Positions 1 to 10,100 of a stretch of 64,000 nucleotides of DNA are shown here, one piece after another (positions within the stretch are counted from its first letter, which is position 1; every line of letters begins with the position of its first letter). The stretch is taken from positions 2,337,717 through 2,401,716 of the forward strand of contig NC_071330.1 of the NCBI RefSeq assembly GCF_010183535.1, in the 5' to 3' direction. Made by a program: the position numbers and the translations under genes. The notes below the pieces were generated by a model that worked only from the letters and a program-made list of their open reading frames with translations, did no database searches and was not told the DNA's origin. Source of the stretch: Caenorhabditis remanei (taxonomy: Eukaryota > Nematoda > Chromadorea > Rhabditida > Rhabditidae).

Positions 1-112
1 ACTGTAGTTTGAGCGCCACGGTTTTGTTGGCATGACTATACACATTCGAAAGTTCTCATTTCAAAAATTCCACTTGTTTTGGGTCTCACCACAAAATAGA
101 AAAAAAACTCAC

Positions 113-1521
113 GACTGTGGCACTCCTCCAATTCCGAACCCAGTCAGTCCACGGAAGAATAATAAAACATAAAAATTTGGCGACATTCCAGATAACACTC
201 CCATGATACAAGCAACCAGTGTGGAGAATGTTAGTCCCTATAAGCAGTATATCTGTGTGTCTGGAATCCAGTTGTCCCTCACCTTTCTCCTCCCGAACCG
301 GTCACAAATCTTTCCCCAAAACGTGCTTGACAACATCATTCCACTGAAAACACAAGTTGTGACAAGAGCTTGTTGGACAGATGAAATTCCCCATTCACAG
401 GCTAAAGCAGGGGAAATCAGGGAGAGAAGCATCATCTCCATCGCGTCGGCCATCTGGAATACGGTAGTGGGTTACGGTAGTAGGTACAGTAATAGGACAG
501 TAGTAACTAGCAGCCTGCTAGAGATTCGTCACAGTAGTCTTGCTAGGTTGTACTGTAGGCTCCTAGGCTACTACACTCTTACTGTAGTCGGTACGATTAC
601 TGTAAGATGGCTACAGTAAGCTAACTTTGGAAATGGTAGTTAGATTACTGTTGATTTTTTACTAGGGTACTGTAGTTACTGTAGTCGAGGGGTTCCTAGG
701 TTACGGTAATCGGCGTCTATAGCTAGCCAGTTTCCGATGACAGGTTACGGCGGCTACTGTAATCAGGAAAGTTCTATAGTAGTTGGTTACTGTATCCAGG
801 GAACGGTACAACGGACTCACATCATCTCCAGTAATCCAGAAGAATACAAAAACAATGCCCACTACTACAGTACCACGGGGTCTGGGGGTGAGTAATAAAA
901 TCAACCGCGCTCTGCTGAAATCAGCAAACGTTAAAGCGCGAAATTCATAATAATTTTTTTAATTCATATTTTTGTAGAATTGATCTTAAGAAAACGTGCG
1001 ACAGTCAAAAATCTGGCATAAATCGGTTCAAAAAGTCACAACGAAACAGCGAATTGGAAATATTAAAATTTGAATTCGCCTCCAAGTCTAGTGGAGCGCG
1101 TTTCATTTCAGTACTCTCTCCCAGACTACTGTAGCTATCCCACCCTGGCTACTATACCCCCTCACCCAAACTCACCCACGCCATCCCTGTCAAAATAGAC
1201 AACTTCAACTGAAACCTTCCGAATCCCAATGACTCCACAGCTTCATCGACTGTAAACGTCTTTTCTTGAGACCCATCGATTTCCCTTTGATCAGACGGCT
1301 CGCCTAACTCATTTCGATCGTCCAGATTCGAGTAACGAACAGCAAAATCGTCGCCGACATGACGAATTCTGAAGGGTAAATATTTATTTTGTGGTTTTTG
1401 AAAATTGTTAAATAAAAATAAATATTTACTCTTTGATCAACTGTTTGGCCGTCAAATCAACATAAGCCTCCGTGAGGTTTGATGCTTCAAGCACTTCGGT
1501 TAGGATCGCTTTGTCTCCCAT
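113..1521 (-). CDS. svop-1: SV2/SVOP-like major facilitator transporter, 5' part (partial)
   Basis: Four exons read on the minus strand: 1430-1521, 1176-1368, 283-453 and 113-237, all joined in phase by GT/AG introns; the gene continues past the left edge. The product starts [15 protein letters not shown], passes through an acidic stretch, then [14 protein letters not shown] and [13 protein letters not shown], and reaches the MFS loop signature [11 protein letters not shown] after the second membrane segment, followed by [16 protein letters not shown]. This arrangement is typical of the SV2/SVOP branch of the major facilitator superfamily (polytopic membrane organic-ion or metabolite transporters, neuronal in worms). 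I take the C. elegans ortholog to be ZK637.1 (svop-1) from memory. The start is the ATG at 1521, 14 nt after a TTCTTCCAG acceptor, which could be an SL trans-splice site; an upstream coding exon is not excluded because the frame stays open to the acceptor. Intron 2 (454-1175) holds a TACTGTAG-rich repeat. Confidence 0.9.
460..890. repeat. TAC(T/G)GTAG-rich dispersed repeat in svop-1 intron 2
   Basis: About 430 bases in which TACTGTAG, TACGGTAG and their reverse complements recur every 10-40 bases, broken by GGTTAC and CTAGC motifs. TACTGTAG is a very common low-copy motif in Caenorhabditis intron repeats. No open frame here continues the transporter, so I treat the two ORFs crossing it as chance. 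Confidence 0.6.
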
Positions 1522-1556
1522 CGAGAGACACTTTTCTGGAAGAAATAAAGGATTAG

Positions 1557-2310
1557 GGACATCCGGACATACAGACAGACACAAGTTTCAAATAAAAAAA
1601 CGAAAAATAGGAAACATCTACAGTTTTCAATTGAAAATTAATGAGCGAGTTATTGTCATAGGGGGTGTTTCGAAACTGAGACACTTTGAAACCGGGAAAT
1701 TTTGCAACCAAGGGAATCCGGACATACAGAAATCGTGACAGATATAACAAGGGCGTCATAGAGTATAGGAGGGGCGTTTTGAAACTTAAGGACACTTCAA
1801 AACAGGAAATCTCAAAACTAGGACACTATGAAAACAGACACTTTGGGAATGGAGTAAATACGGTGTTGGAACTAATGGCCTAGAAAACCAAAAATTGGTT
1901 TTCTAGGCCATGGGCTCAAAAGTTCCATCATCTTGCGAACTCTTGAGCCAGACACACACAAGTTTCAGATAAAATGGCAAAAACTGGGAAAAATCTGCAG
2001 TTTTCAGTAGAAACTGAGCAAGTTATTGTCATAGGGGGTGTTTCGAAACTGTACAGTTTAGAAACCGGGACATTTTGAAACCAGTTGAAGGAAATCAGGG
2101 AATACAGAAATTGTGACAGGCATCATAAGGGCGTTATAGAGTAGAGGAGGGACGTTTTGAAACTTAGGGACACTTCAAAACAGAAAATCTCGAAACTGGG
2201 ACACTTCCAAACTAAACGGTTTGTAGCTAGAGTAAATACGGTTTCGATATGACCTAGAAAATTGAAGGAGGGTTTTCTAGGCCATGGGCTCAAAATTTCG
2301 GTCATCTTAC
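1557..2310. repeat. Two-copy tandem duplication upstream of svop-1
   Basis: Two diverged units of about 360 bases, roughly 1577-1935 and 1957-2305, share the same block order: ACACAAGTTTCA, then ACAGTTTTCA, then GTTATTGTCATAGGGGGTGT, a GAAACCGGGA block, GGCGTTATAGAGTA, a CACTTCAAAACAG block, AGTAAATACGGT, and a closing GGCCTAGAAAA...TTTTCTAGGCC palindrome. They lie immediately upstream of the first recognised svop-1 exon, in what would be its promoter or an early intron. Confidence 0.75.
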
Positions 2311-3364
2311 TAACGCGCCGCAGGCGCCCCAGACTTTTTAGTTAGTAAACCAAAAAACATGCCCGAGAGGGGATTACGAAACAAAAACGAGGTCAGAAAT
2401 GGAAAAATAAAATAAAATAAATCGATGCTAAAAGAGAAAGAGTGGAGTCCAAGAGAGAAAAAGACACAAATAATGTCAAAATGACGGGGTGACACCACTA
2501 AAAAGGGAATCGGTGCCCCTGTGTCTACGTAGAATTCAGATGAGAAGGCGTCGTTGTGAAGCGGTCTCTCTTTCTCTGCGTCTCTCAATCTCTCGCCCCC
2601 TTCCCTCTATTTTCTGGCTCATGGCTCACGGAGCAGCATTTCGCGCAGAAGAAAAGATGATGGAAATGGAGAAAATGGGAGAGACAGGAGGGTTTGGGCA
2701 AACAAGGGGAGAAAAATGAAAAAAGTGTTTTGGGGGGCGGAGCTTACTAGGGTTGAGGGAGATCTTGTTTCATTTTAGATGAGACGACACTTTTTTTTCA
2801 AAAGTTTTGAATGACGTTCGTGGGAAAACTGGGGGACTAGTTTATGGGTTCTAAGCCACCAATTTTAAAATCTATGGCCTTGCGTTTTCTAGAAATTTCG
2901 GCGTGAAATTTTGAAATGTCAAATTCTGTGTATCGCCAGTGATTACGCAGCGAATTAAAGTTTTGTTAAAATTTGGTTTTGCCTCGCCAAGTCCAGTGAA
3001 GCGCGCTTGCATCTTGATACATTTCGAAATTTTTTTGGCCTAGAAAATAAAAATTGACCAATTTTTGAGATTTCGGTTTTTTGGGTGGAACCAGTAAGTT
3101 TATACATGAAACACTGTAAAATAGTTTTTTTTTAACTCAAACCCCATTTTTAAGAATAAAACTTACAGAAATTCTACATTTTTCAGACAAGCAACATTGA
3201 AAAACAATGAATCTACAGTTTGTATTTAATTTTCGGAATCTCCACTCTTTTCTCTATCTTCTACACTTAAAATTTCCAAAAACCGTCCATTATTCGCAGA
3301 GTTACACCCTTCTCCCCCGTCTACCCCTTAAGCCCCGCCCACTGCACACAAATCATAGCGAGCG
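2311..3364. other. Intergenic stretch between svop-1 and the U6 gene
   Basis: No gene recognised. 2560-2610 has a CTCTCTTTCTCTGCGTCTCTC tract of the kind seen near nematode promoters and may be the svop-1 promoter or 5' region. The rest is AT-rich with CTAGAAA-type repeat fragments (2880-2900, 3035-3060). ORFs at 2310-2588 and 2489-2719 are low-complexity and overlap each other on opposite strands; I do not believe them. Confidence 0.4.
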
Positions 3365-3412
3365 GCGGAACCCGTGAGATGTCGGCCGCTTGTCTGCGTG
3401 CCCCCTTATAAG
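3365..3412 (+). promoter_or_regulatory. External Pol III promoter of U6 (PSE-like element and TATA box)
   Basis: A TTATAAG box at 3406-3412 sits 30 bases before the first U6 base. The GGCGGAACCCGTGAGATG... block at about 3365-3395 sits at -71 to -41, the position of the proximal sequence element. Spacing fits a type 3 Pol III promoter. The TATA box is clear; calling the upstream block the PSE rests on position and on its resemblance to my memory of the worm snRNA PSE. Confidence 0.75.
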
Positions 3413-3435
3413 CGACCCGTCTCTCAGTGTATTTC

Positions 3436-3537
3436 GTTCTTCCGAGAACATATACTAAAATTGGAACAATACAGAGAAGATTAGCATGGCCCCTGCGCAA
3501 GGATGACACGCAAATTCGTGAAGCGTTCCAAATTTTT
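3436..3537 (+). ncRNA. U6 spliceosomal snRNA
   Basis: A 102-nt gene starting GTTCTTCCGAGAACATATAC (5' stem-loop) and containing the near-invariant ATACAGAGAAGATTAGCATG core (ACAGAGA box for 5' splice site recognition and the AGC triad), then GATGACACGCAAATTCGTGA and a terminal TTTTTT Pol III stop. U6 pairs with U4 and U2 and forms the catalytic core of the spliceosome. The core looks intact and a matching promoter precedes it, so this is probably a functional copy rather than a pseudogene. Confidence 0.97.
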
Positions 3538-4100
3538 TGTGTAAATTTGGATGAATTTTATTTTAAGTTTGTTTTCTTTTGACTGATTTTTCTCTTTTAA
3601 ATTCCATATTTTCGTCATAATTTAGCTGTGTTTTTGAATTTTTCTTCGCTTCAATTTTTCTGTCCATTTGTCCCCGTTTATTTTTCTCGATTTCTTTTCG
3701 ATAGACCCAATTTTAAAATCAATTTTCTATCTGAAAACCTCGAATTTTTACAAAAAACGAGTTTTGCGTCAGCGAAATCGAGTTTCGTGTCTACAACCCC
3801 CTTGACGTGTTTCTGGTGATTTTGACCAAAATAACTCGTTTTTTTCTCAATTTCCTGTCTAATTTTCGTCGTTCTTTGAGTGTATTTCTCATTTATTTTC
3901 TTGCAGAAAAAAGAGTAATAAATCTTTTTCTTATTTTTAATCTATCCTCTCTTCAAAAATCCCATTTTAATACAATTTTGGGCCAGACTAATCTGATAAT
4001 CTCCTCGGCTTTGCGTCATTCATATTTCTGCTTTTTTCTTGGTTCTGGAAGCTTTTTAATCGATTTTTCTTTAAATTTTTCTATTTCAGAAGGGTAACAA
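3538..4100. other. Intergenic region and 5' end of the FAM136A-like gene
   Basis: T-rich sequence after the U6 terminator, with no coding signal. TTTTTCTATTTCAG at 4077-4090, only 10 bases before the ATG, is a good SL trans-splice acceptor for the next gene. The ORFs reading F/S-rich peptides here are translation of poly-T runs. Confidence 0.5.
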
Positions 4101-7100
4101 ATGTCAAATTCGACGATGGAGGCGACTCAATGGAAGGTAAAACAGGCGGTCGACGAGATGATTGATGATTTGGATAAGAACTATTTGAGAGATATGCAGA
4201 AGAGCATGTTTCTCTGCTCAGCAAAGTTAGTAAAAGTGACTGAAAAAATGAAGAAAATTGGCTGAAAAAAGGCTGAAAAATGCTGTAATTCTCAGAAAAA
4301 TCTACAATTTTTGCTGAAAACGAACAAAAATAATACAAAATTTTCGACTTTCACTACTAGAAAAGTCGAATCACTCAAAAATCAGTTCTATATGATTTAA
4401 AAAATTTTAAAACTGCAAAAACAGCTACACAAGTTATGCAAGCTTTGTGAAATTACAATGCCGTATCGTAAAATGTTTTTATTTTATTTAGTAGAGGTTT
4501 TCGTGGTTTAGATAGGTTTATTATAGGGTAAGAATAAGGATGGGAAGAAGAAGTCATGAATGATAACCAGAACGGTATTTATACTGGATCTTCGATGGGC
4601 GGAGTCAGCGGCTTTCAGACAGGCAGGGCAACGGGCGCTTCAGGAATGTGCATCATGGGACTGTGGGCGATAGAGCATTTGAGGTTTGGTTATGGTGCAT
4701 GATGTTTGAGACGGTTTGGATCTTGTGGGCGGCTGGGTGAGATAGTGTTGGAGATTGGAGACGGTTCCAGAATGTGATGTGGATGGGATATGGAGCGGCG
4801 CCTTTGACAGTGTGGGTTGATGGCGAGAGAGTGTTTGAGTTGGTGAGACGTTGACGGGAGATCTGGAAGAATCGTGTTAGGCTTAATAATGGGAATGGGA
4901 CGTGGGAGCGGGCTCGCCTGTCCTGGACAGAGACCCGGAAGTATCCGGATGGGATGACGATGATGCGTCACCGGGTACAAAGTCCGGTGGGATCTTGGAA
5001 TACCTAAGGGATTACGATATCCCTTACACCTCCCTCCTCAGCGAGGACCGACCCTGGTCCTCTAAAGGAAAACAGGTGTCTTATCGGTTGTTGGTGGTTA
5101 TTGGAAAAGTCTTCAAAATTATTGGATTGTTGGTATTGGCTTTTTAAAAAAAAAATTCTTTTTGGATTCTGACGGAATTTTGGAATATTGGTACTTAGTA
5201 TTGGTTTTATGGGCTGATTTTTTTTTTGATTTGTTGAGGTTTAGGCTGGTGTTAGGGGTTGCTCGAAAAAATGAGAGAGAGAGACTGGATACTAATAGGG
5301 ACGACCTTGTCATATCCAGTCCTCGGAAACGAACTACTGTTTCCATAATTTTTGAAATTTCTTGCCCCCCGCCTAGGTGGATTACCTTGGAAATTTTCCA
5401 ATCATCTAGTGGAGCGTCTGCAGATGCCGCATGAGGTGGCTCGGATCTTTGTGGAAGGATCCGGGCGGGATCTTGCAGAAAAGATTGGACCACAACTTCG
5501 ATCGTCCGGCGGCGGCGACATCGACCAACACGAGGCATAGCGATTTGGTGCGGGTCATGGCGACGTTGAGTCTTTCCGGGCTCTCGATGAAGTCAGGATC
5601 GGCGGCGGCGGTTCCATCTGGAGTCTTGTTCCTTTCACCGGCTCTGTCGGACGAGTGGAAAGACTTGGAGCGGGAGGTGAGGATGATCACGAGGTCGAAC
5701 TCTTGCCCTTGTGACGCGTCGATGGTTCCGACAAAAGCTGGGGTGTCGTCGAGTTCTCTTGCTACGTATCCGGCCTGGGCTTTGTAGTAGGTGAGGATGC
5801 CGATCGATGCTTTTTCTTCTCTTGCCAGCACTCGTGACGTGATTGCCAGAGCGATGCTTGCTTCCGTTGGGTTGAAGAGTGAGGTTCCGGAAGTTTGTTG
5901 GGCGGCGAACCTGGTGGTGTCGATGATCTGGAGCGGATAGCCATTGTTGAAGGCGAGAAGATCAGGGAAACGGCTTCTCTCTCTTGGTCTCCTGATCGAC
6001 GTGAGCCGGTTCTGGTAGAACAGGGCCGAACTCGTGGCTGTGACTTCGAACGGGCATCTACGGACTTCTGTGATGTTCAGCTGGCATGAGGTCTTCGATG
6101 TTCCTCCCAACAGGTTTCCGACCGCGGGAACTTTGAGAACCTCGTTCAGATCGATGTCGGCATACGGCTTGAGTTGTTTGATATCTCCGATTAAGGCGTA
6201 TCGAGCTTTTGGGCAGAGAGGACCAAGAGCAATGACTGAGTGGATGGCGATCTGTGATGCTTCGTCCATTTGTACGGTTGCAACGCGTGATCCGTATTGT
6301 GACATGGCTCCGTTCTCCCGAAGTGCGTCAGTCACCGAGGAGATTGTTCCAATGACTCCTCGTGGATTGATGAGTTGCACGAGAATCTCGAAGATGGTGC
6401 GGATTGGTTTCTGGACGGCTTTGAGGGCCTTTTGGAGATCCTTCCGACGAACGAGTTTGAGGCTGATGGACTGCACTCTGCGAAGGTGGGCGTATGCGTC
6501 GAGGACTATCTCGGTGATGGGTGCCTGGTCATCGTTGTCCGTGCGCTGAAGAAGTTTGTCAAACTCACGTGGCCAGACAACTGGGAAGTCAAAGGACGTT
6601 CTGTGTTGCGGATCGATGTGGTCGTAGTTTGCGGCGGAGATCATGCGGATGATGGTGGCGGCATTGGAGATCTTTGAGTAGGAAAGTACGATGGCGGCGG
6701 TTGCGGCGTTGGTGGTTGCCATGGCGAGGTGCATCTTGTTTCCTGCGGACTCGCGGATGGTGATGTGAAGAGCGGCCGCGATCATGGTGGTTTTGCCTAC
6801 TCCGAATGATGAATTGGCAACGATAACTGGGATGTTGGTTTTAGCCAACGCGCAGACGTATCTTGACTGCTCCGAAGTCAATACGACGCTACCCATTTCG
6901 ATGTTGAAACGGTGATCTGGAATCGATTCCCAGGGAATTGGTCGGCCTCCGAGGCATGCTTCCAACAACAGCTTGACTGGAGCTTTTGGATCCATTGTCT
7001 GGTAGACTGCGGCGGACGGGAAAAGCTTGAGATGGTACTCGTTGTTCTCCATCTCTTGCCAGACGATGGTGCGAACTCGGTTCATCTTATAAGCGGTGTC

Positions 7101-10100
7101 CACAGCTTCCGATTCTGAAGTGATCAGCTTTGCTCTTATCACGAGGTCGTTGTCCACAAACGAGGCGTCGTCGACTTCCATCTGCAGATTTCTTCCGTCG
7201 GCTTTCATGAGGAAGACCGATGAGCGCGCCCATTGGGAGATCTGGGCTGGACCACTAAGATTCGTTAGTACAAACGAAATCGTTGGTTTGTTGCGGACCG
7301 TCAAGACTCTGTCGATGAGAACGGTGTGAACCTGGAAGTCTTTGTTTTTGTTTGCGAGCGCTAGAGTTCCAGAGAGACCAAGGTAGGCGGAGTCGAAGAG
7401 TGCTTTGTAGCATTTTCTGATGTCACTCGGAAACTTTTTGAACGGCTGGACGGTGTGACACATTGTTTCCTGTGTTTCCGTGGAAGCTGCGGCGAGAGTG
7501 ATGACACTAGGGAAAGTTGGGATGGAAGAAGCGTGGTCGCGCGTTTGATCGGCTGCGTATGGGCGTGACTCGTCGGATAGATTCCACACGAACTCTCCAG
7601 TCTTAAGCTTCGGGCAGAAAATTTTGGCTGAAACAATAGTCCCTGCTGACGCTGTTTTGTCAAGCGCCTTGAACATGTCCGCTTTTGCGGTTACCAGAGT
7701 ATTAAAACCGGCGGCGACGCAGAGGACTTTACCAGAACGAGACTTGCTTGAGTTTACCTTGACGGCCACGACATCCTCCTGGATGGTCCTGTGTAGCAGA
7801 TAGCACGTCTTAATCTTCCAGAAGTGGTGATTTTTCGTACTGTGAATTCCGTCGAAAGAGACTAGCTTTTCTCCGACTGTTGCCTTTGGCCGGGTGACTA
7901 GCTCAGTCACGTACAACGCGTCCCCTGGGTAGTAGTTGCTGGTGTGTGGGACTACACCCGGGTTCGAAAGGTCGTCTGCGAATACGTCGAAGTAGACCAT
8001 ATGAAGGTCTGGCCTGTCGTTGGCCACGACTTCGAGGAGATGGGGCTTCGCGTACCATCCTCTTCCGTCGCTCTCTACAATTATGTAGATCACTCCCCAG
8101 TCGGATGGTTTGGAAGTGATTCCGGTGAGCGCGGTTTTCGGGGCTCCACTGCGGCCTCCTCCGCCTTCTGTGAAAATTTGAGAGGCGGCTTCGGTTTTGG
8201 CGCGGAAGAAGGTGACGTGAGCTAAGTCAATTTGCGTGGCGATCCAGCGGACGTGTTCGTTCATGCTCGGTGGGGTGTTTTTAACGAAGGTGTAGTGAGG
8301 TGCGAACGGATGATCGCTTGGATCAGCAGAATCTGAGGTAACGTAGGTTTGAATCGGATGTGAGTCGACAGAGTTCAAGCTACGGTCCTCAGGGAGGCTG
8401 GTGATTTTCTCAAGAGCGGAGTTGGTTTCGTTTACGACTGGGGTTGCCGGATTCATTTCGGAGCTGCGATCCTTTTGAAAACAGTTTTCTTCCCCGTGTA
8501 CCGTGCTCACCGAAGATGGCTTTTCCGTGGATTCCTGTGTCTCCTCGGTGCTGGTTTCGGTGGCGTCGTCTCCCAGGATTTCTGCTTCCTGTTCGGGCGA
8601 GACGTCGACCATCTCGATGTCGTTGTTGCTGAGGCGAAGATCCTCGGCTGCTGCTGCGGGGTCGGTCGGCGGTGGTTGATCGTTGAGCGGGGGATCCGCC
8701 GGGTTGTCGGTCATTGCTTGGTCGGTGAGTTGGTTCGTTGGTTTCTGAAATGATAACATTGATGGTTTTGGATATTAGCTCTTAAACGAGGGGTAGGAAA
8801 AAGAAAAGGAAAAAGGTGGCGAGAGAGAGGGAGAGAGATAGAGAAGGAGAGAGAAAAGTAACGCGAAAGAGAGGAGAAAATGTGTTTTCGGAGGCGGTGC
8901 GATGGTATTTTCGAGAAAGGAATAGGAGAACGAGCTTGGGTGAAGAGGATATTGAAATTCGGAAAGAAAAGGTAGGGATGCGCAACCTACGCTTCGTGCA
9001 TTAAAAAAAATTTTAATTATGGTTTCGAAATGGGATTCTCATTCCTTGCAATGGAACGTGGTTCCGGACTCCTTCAGCAACGGCTTGGCCTATCTGTCTG
9101 GCCATGCCCGTTATTGGGTCGTCGTGGCGAAAGAATTTTCTCTCGTAATGAGGGTCGCAACCGCATGTGAGTTCGACGACTGGGCGATGTCTGGTCCATA
9201 CCTCCGTCGATACTATGCGGAATTGTGGGGGAGACCGCAATGGCAACGGGTTGTTTCTGCGATCCTGTCGCCAAGGCGGACCTCCACTGGCGAGGCGTCC
9301 GTCCTCGAGTACGTAACCCGGAAGGTCTTCTTTGACGTCGAAGGTGCTGAATGGCGAATCATCTCTCGCGATCCATACGGTGAGTGTATCCTCGTGGCGA
9401 CGAATCGTGACGTTGAGTTTGACCAGGTGTACGATTTTCCAGGGTGGTGGGTCCTGTCGGCCAGGTTTGGGCGGAATCGATGGTTGAGAATCCGTGAAGG
9501 CTCTCTTCATGTTCGAGAATGCTGAAATTATAACTTTTGATTGTTTGGGTATTGGTTCTTAACGAGCGAAAGAGAGAGGGAGAAAATGGGTGGTTTCGAG
9601 GGTGACATGGTTAGTAATCAGATGAAACGGATGGACGGAAAATTGGTTTAGAACAAAAACGCGTGGAAGGTAGGGATGTACAACCTACGCTTCGTCTGTT
9701 TCTAAGATTTAGTTTCGAGCGAAAAATCTCATCCCTTCTATTGGGAGGTTGTTCCAGATTCTTTCTGCGATAGCCTGTCCCAACTGACGGGTTATGCATA
9801 CTAGTGGTATGTCGTGGTACCAGTAGTCCGCGTCGTATTCCGGATGGCAACCGCAACTGAGATAGTCGAACGAGACGTGTCTTTTCCAGGCTTCGGTTGA
9901 CGCTTCACAGAATTGTGGCTCGGGTTGCGCGGGCGTAGTGATTCTGGGACCACTGAGGGCTCTCCAAGGTGGCGCGGTGGCAGCATGGAGGCGTCCGTCC
10001 ATGAGTATGTAACCCGGAGATTCTTCCTCTTCTTCTTCCATGGCTACTGTGATCTCGTGCGGCTCGAATGGTTCGAGGTCCAAAGTGACCCATGCGGTGA

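Noticed and set aside
701..904. 67-codon minus-strand ORF suggested as an extra svop-1 exon
   Set aside because: It lies in intron 2 within the TACTGTAG repeat, does not resemble SVOP, and the flanking exons already join in phase as W|MADAME.
4690..4980. 96-codon ORF in the LTR, repeated unchanged at 13337-13627
   Set aside because: It lies in the U3-like part upstream of the LTR's own TATA box, has low-complexity H/P/S-rich composition, and is identical only because the LTRs are.
5431..8753. Numerous plus-strand ORFs across the helicase
   Set aside because: All are antisense shadows of one continuous helicase frame whose motifs are recognisable.
9019..9525. 168-codon plus-strand ORF opposite ORF C
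   Set aside because: Shadow of ORF C. The minus-strand frame has two paralogs with conserved residues and a proper splice acceptor; the plus-strand frame has neither.
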